A program made the translations under genes and the position numbers. The notes under the pieces were generated by a model. The model was not told the DNA's origin, searched no databases, and saw only the letters and a list, made by a program, of their open reading frames with translations. Of a stretch of DNA of 64,000 nt, positions 33,609 to 42,179 are shown in pieces; within the stretch, counting starts at the first letter, position 1, and every line of letters begins with the position of its first letter. This stretch comes from Vagococcus entomophilus. Lineage in GTDB: Bacteria > Bacillota > Bacilli > Lactobacillales > Vagococcaceae. Location of the stretch: NCBI RefSeq assembly GCF_003987595.1, contig NZ_NGJZ01000002.1, forward strand, positions 558,001-622,000, in the 5' to 3' direction.

Positions 33609-34938
33609 TCAATTTTTTGGTCCAATTGCACTTTATATGAATAAGAGTCCTTTTTTTAGAGCTTTAACAGAGGCATTTATGAAGATTACGCCGGTTACGT
33701 TGGGGGCTTCTATTTTGATGATTATTGGCTTTTTCCCCATACCAGCATGGCAAAATTGGCTGGTATCTGTGGGAGTCTATAATGATTTTGTAGCTGTACA
33801 AAATGCAACCATCAATGCACTAGGATTGTTTTTAGCGTATACCTTTGCGTATAGTTATGTCAAAATCAATGCGCCTAAGTATAATCCTTTGATTGCAGGG
33901 GTTCTCTCGCTTTCTGGATTTATGATTCTTGTTCCACAGCAATTTATGTTGTTTAATGTCAAAGAGCAACTCACACAATATCCCGCACAAGCTACAATTG
34001 AGTCTGTAAGCACGTTAAATGCTTTTTCTAGCGATTATATTGGAGCTTCTGGTATTATTGTTGCGATGTTTGTAGGGTATTTGGTAGCTCGGGTCTATAT
34101 TTATTTAAATAAAAAGCATTTTGTTATTAAATTACCAGAGAGCGTGCCAACAAATGTTTCGGAATCTTTGAGTCCAACTTTTATAGCGGGTGTCATTATG
34201 ATTATTGCTTTTTGTTTGCGCTTGTTCTTTAAGTTTGCCCCTTTCTTTTCAAGATTCGGCAATATCTTTTCCTTTATCACCGGAGTCATTCAAATTCCAC
34301 TGCAAGATTTAGTCGGATCCCCATTATCGTTAATTTTAATTTTATCACTCGCCAACTTTTTTTGGTATTTTGGCATTCATCCGCAAGTTGTCTACAGTGT
34401 GATTACGCCAATTGTGATGGCAAATAGCGTTGCGAATATTACGGCATACACATCAGGACAACCGGTTCCTTATTTGATGTTTGCGGTTGTGGGTGTAGCT
34501 TGTGGAACAGGCTTTGGAGGTCAAGGCGCGACGATGGGTCTTGTGATTTCGATGATTACGGCCAAATCAAAGCGCTACAAAGAGATGTTCAAATTAACAG
34601 CAGCACCTTCAATCTTTAATATAAATGAGCCCTTGATTTTTGGGATGCCGATTATTATGAATCCGATTTTCTTTATTCCGATGGCGATTGGTCCGTTACT
34701 TATGGGTGGAATTGCTTGGGCAATGACTTCATTGATTGATCTGACAAAGTACAATCCAACCATTTCCTTTCCTTGGACCACTCCTGCTTTAATTAATATG
34801 ATTTTTCGTGGTGGAATTCCCCTACTTCTAGTGGGAATGGTCTGCTTGTTCGTTAGTATTTTAATATGGTACCCATTTTTTAAAGTTGCCGACAAAAAAG
34901 CGCTTCAAGAAGAGTCTGGGATAGAAGTGAAAAGTTAA
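33583..34938 (+). CDS. PTS EIIC component, cellobiose/lactose family
   Basis: A 451-residue permease with ten or so membrane spans and the family signature INEPLIFGMPIIMNP, which lines the sugar site. It imports and helps phosphorylate a beta-glucoside. No EIIA or EIIB gene is in the operon, so it must borrow those subunits from another locus. ATG 33583 has GGGGAG upstream and lies inside the ROK gene. Confidence 0.9.
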   Translation: MKNMEKFIDQFFGPIALYMNKSPFFRALTEAFMKITPVTLGASILMIIGFFPIPAWQNWLVSVGVYNDFVAVQNATINALGLFLAYTFAYSYVKINAPKYNPLIAGVLSLSGFMILVPQQFMLFNVKEQLTQYPAQATIESVSTLNAFSSDYIGASGIIVAMFVGYLVARVYIYLNKKHFVIKLPESVPTNVSESLSPTFIAGVIMIIAFCLRLFFKFAPFFSRFGNIFSFITGVIQIPLQDLVGSPLSLILILSLANFFWYFGIHPQVVYSVITPIVMANSVANITAYTSGQPVPYLMFAVVGVACGTGFGGQGATMGLVISMITAKSKRYKEMFKLTAAPSIFNINEPLIFGMPIIMNPIFFIPMAIGPLLMGGIAWAMTSLIDLTKYNPTISFPWTTPALINMIFRGGIPLLLVGMVCLFVSILIWYPFFKVADKKALQEESGIEVKS

Positions 34939-34961
34939 ATCGTTAGTATAGGAGGAGCAAG

Positions 34962-36068
34962 ATGGGCAAGTTAGGTGTTAGTTTATACCCAGAAAAAAGT
35001 AGTTTTGAAAAAGATAAAGCCTATTTAGCATTAGCAAAACAATATGATTTCTCAAGGATATTTATGAATTTACTTTTATTTAATGTTAAAAAAAATCAAC
35101 TTGAACCGATAATCAAGCGAATGAAAAAAACTATTGCTTATGGGAATCATTTAGGTTTTGAAACGTATTTGGATGTCAATCCGTATACGTTAAAGTCGTT
35201 AGGAATTTCTACTGCTGATTTAGCCTATTTTGCAGATTTAGGTGTTAAAGGAATTCGTTTAGATATGGGATTTACTGGTAAAGAAGAAGCGGAAATGACA
35301 AGAAATCGCTATGGTCTTAAAATTGAGATTAATATGAGCAATGAGGATCACTATTTAGAGCGGATTTTTGATTATCACCCCAACCGAGCAAACCTAGTGG
35401 GATGTCATAATTTTTTTCCGCAAGCTTATACAGGTCTTTCAACAGAATATTTCATTCATTGCTCAAAGCGATTTTTAAAAAAAAATTTGAGAACAGCGGC
35501 ATTTGTGACAGCGCCATCGGCTAAATTAGGACCATGGGAATTGCAGGAAGGGCTTTGCACAATCGAAGCGCATAGAAACTTACCATTGTATGCACAAGTG
35601 AGACATTTAAAAGCATTAGATGTTGTTGAAGACATTATTATAGGAAATGCCTATGCTGTTGAAAATGAATTAGCAGAGATGAAAAGAGCATTTCTAGAAG
35701 AGCGACTGTCATTAACAGTCGTCCCTGCTGACGGATTGTGGCCGATTGAAAAAAAGATTGTGGAAGATGTAAACCACATGTATAGAGGTGATTGTTCGGA
35801 ATACATGATCCGTTCGTCCTTGCCACGTTTTATATACAGAGAGTCTCCTCTTCCTGCTAGGGAAAACAGTGCTCCAATTCAGAAGGGAGATGTACTAATT
35901 TTAAATGAGAATTATGGGCAATACAAAGCAGAATTACAAATAGCTCTTAAAAGTCGACCGAAAGATAACAGAGTAAACAAAATTGGTCAAATTGCTACGG
36001 AAGATCTGCTGTTGTTAGAGACATTGCAACCATATACTGATTTTCATTTAACCTTCAAGCGTGATTAA
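34962..36068 (+). CDS. DUF871 / MupG-family protein
   Basis: A 368-residue protein with the DUF871 start LGVSLYPEKSSFEKDKAYLA, a TIM-barrel N-terminal domain and a small C-terminal beta domain. The staphylococcal member MupG is a 6-phospho-muramidase that splits MurNAc-6P-GlcNAc. Here the neighbours are beta-glucoside genes, so the true substrate could be another 6-phospho-disaccharide. ATG 34962 has GGAGGAG upstream. It is last in the operon. Confidence 0.8.
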   Translation: MGKLGVSLYPEKSSFEKDKAYLALAKQYDFSRIFMNLLLFNVKKNQLEPIIKRMKKTIAYGNHLGFETYLDVNPYTLKSLGISTADLAYFADLGVKGIRLDMGFTGKEEAEMTRNRYGLKIEINMSNEDHYLERIFDYHPNRANLVGCHNFFPQAYTGLSTEYFIHCSKRFLKKNLRTAAFVTAPSAKLGPWELQEGLCTIEAHRNLPLYAQVRHLKALDVVEDIIIGNAYAVENELAEMKRAFLEERLSLTVVPADGLWPIEKKIVEDVNHMYRGDCSEYMIRSSLPRFIYRESPLPARENSAPIQKGDVLILNENYGQYKAELQIALKSRPKDNRVNKIGQIATEDLLLLETLQPYTDFHLTFKRD

Positions 36069-36070
36069 TT

Positions 36071-36130
36071 CGTCTAAATAAGAAGAAGCGGAAAAGTTGT
36101 TATGCTTTTCTGCTTCTTCTTATTTAGACG
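36071..36130. terminator. Long inverted repeat, probable bidirectional terminator
   Basis: CGTCTAAATAAGAAGAAGC and its inverted copy GCTTCTTCTTATTTAGACG enclose an inner GAAAAG/CTTTTC stem. The stem is unusually long, and there is no T-run after it on the plus strand. Confidence 0.5.
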
Positions 36131-36501
36131 AGGAATTGTCCCAAATAAAGAGATTACGAATCAGGAAAGTCTGATTCAGAATATTTATTTTAAAAAATAT
36201 ATGTATATTAAATTTATTTTTTAATAATTTAATCTATTAAATGGGAAGGGAATGATTTTTTTGAAAGGGTTGAAAAAGTAAAAAAGATTTATTTCTCTTT
36301 TATATAAAGCAACTTCCCCCTGATTTTGAAGAATTTGTATTTGTTTTTAGGTATATTTTTTATAAAAATAAAGGTAAATAATTGAATAAAACAAAGCGGT
36401 ATCGTATCATATAATATGTATATGTTTGTATTGGGAATGAAAGTTATTTATAAATCGTATGTTATATTAGATATTCAATAGGTTATTTTGGGGGAGAAAA
36501 A
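36131..36501. other. Promoter region of the giant adhesin, no gene
   Basis: Very AT-rich. A TATAAT within CATATAATATG near 36411 is a likely -10. No small gene was seen. Confidence 0.4.
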
Positions 36502-39500
36502 ATGAAAAAAAAGTCTAAACAGCAAAAAATAATAGAACTGACCGCAGCCGGAATCATGACGTTGTCTACCTGTTCTGTGCCACTTTATTCAAATGCAATA
36601 GTTGCAATGGCAACCGAAGCAAGTACTATTAACGGCAGCACGATTTCAAAAGAGAGTTTTTTAAAAAACTTTACTCAGTTGGGTTCGGCATTGAATAATT
36701 ATGATGAAAGTACCGGAATTCAAAAAATGACCACTGGTTCTCAACAAGCAGGGGTTGTGACGTTCAATAATAATATTGACCTGCAACAATCATTTCATCT
36801 AGATATTGATATAAATGTAGGAACTGCGCCCGCTGCTGATGGAATCGGGATTGCTTTTTATACTGGAGAAAAACAACAAATTGGTGGTACAGCCGGTAAT
36901 TTAGGAATTTATGGTATTCCTAATGCTTTTGGCTGGAAAATTGATACTTGGCAAAACAATGAATCAATGAAGTCAAATCCATTTCAAAATCCCAAAGATA
37001 TTAAAGGGGAAAATGATAAAGGAAAGCAAGTTCCTTACGGTGCGTTTGTGACTACTAATGCATCAGGAATTGGCACAATTGATTCCACTAGTTATCAAAA
37101 AATATCTAATTCTTTTTTAGATGGTCAGTATCATAAATTATCCATCAATTATGATGGGAATATGGGGCTAACAGTTGATTTAGACTATAACGGGACAGTC
37201 TATCATTTTAGCAAAAATCTTAATGGAATTGTCGATCAAAATGCAGAATTACATTTTAATATTAGTTCCTCTACGGGTGGATATCCAACGAATCACTCAA
37301 TTAAATTTAACACGATGACTTATACAAGTATTGCTGATAAACCAGCAATCAATAATGTTAAGGATTCAGATACCAGTGTGAGTGGTACTGGAACACCTGG
37401 AAATAGTGTCACGATCTATGATGAATCAGGGAAAAATTTAGGCACGACTACAGTCAAAGAAGACGGGACCTGGAGTATCCCAGTGGACGAAGGGACATTA
37501 AAAGCAGGAGAAAGCTTGAAAGCCACACAAAAAGCGACTGGAAGTAACCGCGATAGTGAACCGGCAACGAGCGTTGTCAGTGAAGACAAAGCGGCGGACA
37601 AGCCGACAATCAACAACGCGAAAGACTCAGACACTAGTGTGAGTGGAACCGGAACACCTGGTGATAGCGTCACAGTCTATGATGAGTCAGGGAAGAAACT
37701 AGGCACGACCACAGTCAAAGAAGATGGCACTTGGAGTATCCCAGTGGACGAAGGGACATTAAAAGCAGGAGAAAGCTTGAAAGCCACGCAAAAAGCGCCT
37801 GGAAGTAATCGTGATAGTGAACCAGCAACGAGCGTTGTCAGTGAAGACAAAGCGGCGGACAAACCGACAATCAACAACGCGAAAGACTCAGACACTAGTG
37901 TGAGTGGAACCGGAACACCTGGTGATAGCGTCACAGTCTATGATGAGTCAGGGAAGAAACTAGGCACGACTACAGTCAAAGAAGACGGGACCTGGAGTAT
38001 TCCAGTGGACGAAGGAACGCTTAAGGCGAATGAAAAACTCAGTGCCACACAAAAAGCACCTGGAAGTAATCGTGATAGTGAACCAGCAACGAGCGTTGTC
38101 AGTGAAGACAAAGCGGCGGACAAACCGACAATCAACAACGCGAAAGACTCAGACACTAGTGTGAGTGGAACCGGAACACCTGGAAATAGTGTCACGGTCT
38201 ATGATGAGTCAGGGAAGAAACTAGGCACGACCACAGTCAAAGAAGATGGGACCTGGAGTATCCCAGTGGACGAAGGGACATTAAAAGCAGGAGAAAACTT
38301 GAAAGCCACACAAAAAGCACCTGGAAGTAATCGTGATAGTGAACCAGCAACGAGCGTTGTCAGTGAAGACAAAGCGGCGGACAAACCGACAATCAACAAC
38401 GCGAAAGACTCAGACACTAGTTTGAGTGGAACGGGAACACCTGGTGATAGCGTCACAGTCTATGATGAGTCAGGGAAGAAACTAGGAATAACTACAGTAA
38501 AAGAAGATGGCACCTGGAGTATCCCCGTGGACGAAGGGACATTAAAAGCAGGAGAAAGCTTGAAAGCCACACAAAAAGCGCCTGGAAGTAATCGCGATAG
38601 TGAACCGGCAACGAGCGTTGTCAGTGAAGACAAAGCGGCAGACAAACCAGTAATCAACAACGCGAAAGATTCAGATACAAGTGTGAGCGGAACGGGAACA
38701 CCTGGAAATAGTGTCACGGTCTATGATGAGTCAGGGAAGAAACTAGGAACAACTACAGTCAAAGAAGACGGGACCTGGAGTATTCCAGTGGACGAAGGAA
38801 CGCTTAAGGCGAATGAAAAACTCAGTGCCACACAAAAAGCACCTGGAAGTAATCGTGATAGTGAACCAGCAACGAGCGTTGTCAGTGAAGACAAAGCGGC
38901 GGACAAACCGACAATCAACAACGCGAAAGACTCAGACACTAGTGTGAGTGGAACGGGAACACCTGGTGATAGCGTCACAGTCTATGATGAGTCAGGGAAA
39001 AATTTAGGCACGACCACAGTAAAAGAAGATGGGACCTGGAGTATCCCAGTGGACGAAGGGACATTAAAAGCAGGAGAAAACTTGAAAGCCACACAAAAAG
39101 CGCCTGGAAGTAATCGCGATAGTGAACCGGCAACGAGCGTTGTCAGTGAAGACAAAGCGGCAGACAAACCGACAATCAACAACGCGAAAGACTCAGATAC
39201 TAGTGTGAGCGGAACGGGAACACCTGGTGATAGTGTCACGGTGTATGATGAGTCAGGGAAGAAACTAGGCACGACTACAGTCAAAGAAGACGGGACCTGG
39301 AGTATTCCGGTGGACGAAGGGACATTAAAAGTAGGAGAAACCTTGAAAGCCACACAAAAAGCACCTGGAAGTAACCGCGATAGTGAACCGACAACAAGCG
39401 TTGTCAGTGAAGACAAAGCAGCGGACAAACCAGTAATCAACAACGCGAAAGATTCAGATACTAGTGTGAGCGGAACCGGAACACCTGGTGATAGCGTCAC

Positions 39501-41439
39501 AGTCTATGATGAGTCAGGGAAGAAACTAGGCACGACTACAGTCAAAGAAGACGGGACCTGGAGTATTCCGGTGGACGAAGGGACGCTTAAGGCGAATGAA
39601 AAACTCAGTGCCACGCAAAAAGCGCCTGGAAGCAATCGTGATAGTGAGCCGGCAACGAGCATTGTCAGTGAAGACAAAGCGGCAGACAAACCAGTAATCA
39701 ACAACGCGAAAGACTCAGACACTAGTGTGAGTGGAACGGGAACACCTGGAAATAGCGTCACAGTCTATGATGAGTCAGGGAAGAAACTAGGCACGACTAC
39801 AGTCAAAGAAGACGGGACCTGGAGTATTCCGGTGGACGAAGGGACGCTTAAGGCGAATGAAAAACTCAGTGCCACGCAAAAAGCGCCTGGAAGCAATCGC
39901 GATAGTGAACCAGCAACAAGCGTTGTCAGTGAAGACAAAGCGGCGGACAAACCGACAATCAACAACGCGAAAGACTCAGACACTAGTGTGAGTGGAACCG
40001 GAACACCTGGAAATAGTGTCACGGTCTATGATGAGTCAGGGAAGAAACTAGGCACGACCACAGTCAAAGAAGATGGGACCTGGAGTATCCCAGTGGACGA
40101 AGGGACATTAAAAGCAGGAGAAAACTTGAAAGCCACGCAAAAAGCACCTGGAAGTAACCGCGATAGTGAACCAGCAACAAGCGTTGTCAGTGAAGACAAA
40201 GCGGCAGACAAACCAGTGATTAATAACGCGAAAGACTCAGACACTAGTGTGAGTGGAACGGGAACACCTGGTGATAGCGTCACAGTCTATGATGAGTCAG
40301 GTAAGAAACTAGGAATAACTACAGTAAAAGAAGATGGCACCTGGAGTATTCCGGTGGACGAAGGGACGCTTAAGGCGAATGAAAAACTCAGTGCCACGCA
40401 AAAAGCGCCTGGAAGTAATCGCGATAGTGAACCGGCAACGAGCGTTGTCAGTGAAGACAAAGCGGCAGACAAACCGACAATCAACAACGCGAAAGATTCA
40501 GATACTAGTGTGAGCGGAACGGGAACACCTGGTGATAGCGTCACAGTCTATGATGAGTCAGGTAAGAAACTAGGCACGACTACAGTCAAAGAAGATGGGA
40601 CCTGGAGTATCCCCGTGGACGAAGGGACATTAAAAGCAGGAGAAAGCTTGAAAGCCACGCAAAAAGCGCCTGGAAGTAATCGTGATAGTGAACCAGCAAC
40701 GAGCGTTGTCAGTGAAGACAAAGCGGCGGACAAACCGACAATCAACAACGCGAAAGACTCAGACACTAGTGTGAGTGGAACGGGAACACCTGGTGATAGC
40801 GTCACAGTCTATGATGAGTCAGGTAAGAAACTAGGCACGACTACAGTAAAAGAAGATGGGACCTGGAGTATCCCCGTGGACGAAGGGACATTAAAAGCAG
40901 GAGAAAACTTGAAAGCCACGCAAAAAGCACCTGGAAGTAACCGCGATAGTGAACCGACAACAAGCGTTGTCAGTGAAGACAAAGCGGCAGACAAACCGAC
41001 AATCAACAACGCGAAAGATTCAGATACAAGTGTGAGCGGAACGGGAACACCTGGAAATAGTGTCACAGTCTATGATGAGTCAGGGAAGAAACTAGGAACA
41101 ACTACAGTCAAAGAAGACGGGACATGGAGTATCCCCGTGGACGAAGGGACGCTTAAGGCGAATGAAAAACTCAGTGCCACGCAAAAAGCGCCTGGAAGTA
41201 ACCGCGATAGTGAACCGGCAACAAGCGTTGTCCGTAAAGCACCTCACGCGTTATCGGGTAAAGAGAATGCTCAAACTAGTACTAAGACACAAGGAACGAG
41301 TCAAAATAAAACATCTAGTTCTGTCAAAAAATTACCACAAACATCTGAAAAGCATTCCAGTCTGATAAATATAGGACTGACGATGCTAATAGGAGCTTTA
41401 GGATCTTTGGTGTTCCGAATAAAGAGAAGTAAAAAATAA
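36502..41439 (+). CDS. Giant cell-wall-anchored adhesin: L-type lectin head, 15 Ig-like repeats, LPQTS anchor
   Basis: A 1645-residue surface protein. It has an N-terminal basic signal peptide (about residues 1-38), then a legume-type (L-type) bacterial lectin domain at about 40-275 (VVTFNNNIDLQQSF, ADGIGIAFYTG, NAFGWKIDTW). Fifteen nearly identical 87-residue bacterial Ig-like repeats (GTGTPG, VTVYDESGKKLG, EDGTWSIPVDEGTL) follow at about 279-1577. A Ser/Thr-rich linker leads to LPQTSE, a hydrophobic helix and RIKRSKK. LPQTxE is a known sortase A variant in lactobacilli. Binding to glycans is inferred from the lectin fold. ATG 36502 has GGGGGAG upstream. It is monocistronic. Confidence 0.9.
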   Translation: MKKKSKQQKIIELTAAGIMTLSTCSVPLYSNAIVAMATEASTINGSTISKESFLKNFTQLGSALNNYDESTGIQKMTTGSQQAGVVTFNNNIDLQQSFHLDIDINVGTAPAADGIGIAFYTGEKQQIGGTAGNLGIYGIPNAFGWKIDTWQNNESMKSNPFQNPKDIKGENDKGKQVPYGAFVTTNASGIGTIDSTSYQKISNSFLDGQYHKLSINYDGNMGLTVDLDYNGTVYHFSKNLNGIVDQNAELHFNISSSTGGYPTNHSIKFNTMTYTSIADKPAINNVKDSDTSVSGTGTPGNSVTIYDESGKNLGTTTVKEDGTWSIPVDEGTLKAGESLKATQKATGSNRDSEPATSVVSEDKAADKPTINNAKDSDTSVSGTGTPGDSVTVYDESGKKLGTTTVKEDGTWSIPVDEGTLKAGESLKATQKAPGSNRDSEPATSVVSEDKAADKPTINNAKDSDTSVSGTGTPGDSVTVYDESGKKLGTTTVKEDGTWSIPVDEGTLKANEKLSATQKAPGSNRDSEPATSVVSEDKAADKPTINNAKDSDTSVSGTGTPGNSVTVYDESGKKLGTTTVKEDGTWSIPVDEGTLKAGENLKATQKAPGSNRDSEPATSVVSEDKAADKPTINNAKDSDTSLSGTGTPGDSVTVYDESGKKLGITTVKEDGTWSIPVDEGTLKAGESLKATQKAPGSNRDSEPATSVVSEDKAADKPVINNAKDSDTSVSGTGTPGNSVTVYDESGKKLGTTTVKEDGTWSIPVDEGTLKANEKLSATQKAPGSNRDSEPATSVVSEDKAADKPTINNAKDSDTSVSGTGTPGDSVTVYDESGKNLGTTTVKEDGTWSIPVDEGTLKAGENLKATQKAPGSNRDSEPATSVVSEDKAADKPTINNAKDSDTSVSGTGTPGDSVTVYDESGKKLGTTTVKEDGTWSIPVDEGTLKVGETLKATQKAPGSNRDSEPTTSVVSEDKAADKPVINNAKDSDTSVSGTGTPGDSVTVYDESGKKLGTTTVKEDGTWSIPVDEGTLKANEKLSATQKAPGSNRDSEPATSIVSEDKAADKPVINNAKDSDTSVSGTGTPGNSVTVYDESGKKLGTTTVKEDGTWSIPVDEGTLKANEKLSATQKAPGSNRDSEPATSVVSEDKAADKPTINNAKDSDTSVSGTGTPGNSVTVYDESGKKLGTTTVKEDGTWSIPVDEGTLKAGENLKATQKAPGSNRDSEPATSVVSEDKAADKPVINNAKDSDTSVSGTGTPGDSVTVYDESGKKLGITTVKEDGTWSIPVDEGTLKANEKLSATQKAPGSNRDSEPATSVVSEDKAADKPTINNAKDSDTSVSGTGTPGDSVTVYDESGKKLGTTTVKEDGTWSIPVDEGTLKAGESLKATQKAPGSNRDSEPATSVVSEDKAADKPTINNAKDSDTSVSGTGTPGDSVTVYDESGKKLGTTTVKEDGTWSIPVDEGTLKAGENLKATQKAPGSNRDSEPTTSVVSEDKAADKPTINNAKDSDTSVSGTGTPGNSVTVYDESGKKLGTTTVKEDGTWSIPVDEGTLKANEKLSATQKAPGSNRDSEPATSVVRKAPHALSGKENAQTSTKTQGTSQNKTSSSVKKLPQTSEKHSSLINIGLTMLIGALGSLVFRIKRSKK
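37336..41235 (+). repeat. Fifteen tandem 261-bp repeats within the adhesin gene
   Basis: The period is exactly 261 bp (87 codons), and copies differ by only a few bases. Variation is modular: KKLG or KNLG; GDS or GNS; PTINN or PVINN; KAGES/KAGEN/KANEK. Those variants are shuffled among copies. This indicates unequal crossing-over or gene conversion, so copy number is likely to vary between isolates. The last copy is cut short by SVVRKAP. GC content is visibly higher than in the flanking DNA. Confidence 0.95.
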
Positions 41440-41550
41440 TGTGAGAACGAATACGATAACACTCGCGTAATTTTAAAAATAACAAGTACAAATTAAGCAA
41501 AAAGTTAGCTTTTTGAACGAATAGTTAGTTTTGTGTAAATTGGGACAAGT

Positions 41551-41591
41551 AAAAAGCGCTTTGGACTATTTGAAATAGCAAAGCGCTTCTT
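41551..41591. terminator. Intrinsic terminator between the adhesin and the MerR gene
   Basis: AAAAAGCGCTTTG pairs with CAAAGCGCTT around an inner CTATT/AATAG stem. It is placed to serve both converging genes. Confidence 0.7.
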
Positions 41592-41627
41592 TGTCCGTTG
41601 CGATGGAAATTGAAGGAGAAACTCAAT

Positions 41628-42008
41628 TTAACGGAAAGTGTTCAAGTAATTATGAATGTCTGAATCAGAAAAGGTAAGTAAGCTAGCTAGTAATTTTTGC
41701 ATGGCACGTAAATCTTTTATCTTATGTTCAATGTTTTCAATTTTATTGTGGACAAGCTTTTTTAATTCTTCAGGGTGCATCTCACTATTAAGCATGGCCA
41801 AAATTTCACGAATCTCATTGAGTGTATAACCGAGCTTTTTAGCATCTTTGATAAATTTGAGCATGATCAAGTATTCTTCTGAGTAAATACGATAGCCATT
41901 TTCTAAACGCTTTGCTTTGGGTAACAGCTGACAGTCTTCGTAATAACGAATAGTAGAGCTGCTCATACCAGCCATTTTTGCGAGTGTTCCACGTGTCATA
42001 GGTTCCAT
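41628..42008 (-). CDS. MerR-family transcriptional regulator
   Basis: A 126-residue regulator with the MerR HTH-wing (RGTLAKMAGMSSSTIRYYED, then LLPKAKRLENGYRIYSEEYL) and a dimerisation helix, with no sensor cysteines. ATG 42008 has GGGAGG 8 nt upstream. It is divergent from an alpha/beta hydrolase whose promoter carries a perfect MerR-type palindrome, so that gene is its likely target. Confidence 0.85.
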   Translation of the reverse strand: MEPMTRGTLAKMAGMSSSTIRYYEDCQLLPKAKRLENGYRIYSEEYLIMLKFIKDAKKLGYTLNEIREILAMLNSEMHPEELKKLVHNKIENIEHKIKDLRAMQKLLASLLTFSDSDIHNYLNTFR

Positions 42009-42098
42009 AGGATTTACCTCCCTTAATTAATAAATATCTAGTTTTTTTTAGTGTAGCATATTTTTATAAAATAAACTGAGGTTTTAACATAAAAACGA

Positions 42099-42130
42099 TT
42101 GACATTGAAGTATACTTCATACTTTATACT
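42099..42130 (+). promoter_or_regulatory. MerR-type promoter of the alpha/beta hydrolase
   Basis: TTGACA (42099-42104) and TATACT (42125-42130) are 20 bp apart, longer than the optimal 17. The perfect palindrome TGAAGTATACTTCA (42106-42119) fills the spacer. An overlong spacer with a palindrome is the hallmark of MerR-activated promoters, where the regulator untwists the DNA. Confidence 0.8.
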
Positions 42131-42179
42131 ATTGAAGTTGAATGATTTTCAACAAACTTATTTCATAGGAGGGAAAAAA

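Noticed and set aside
37416-41066. Series of identical ~85-codon minus-strand open frames across the adhesin repeats
   Set aside because: They recur with the exact 261-bp period of the repeats and read as the antisense of the coding strand. No ribosome-binding sites or independent features support them.
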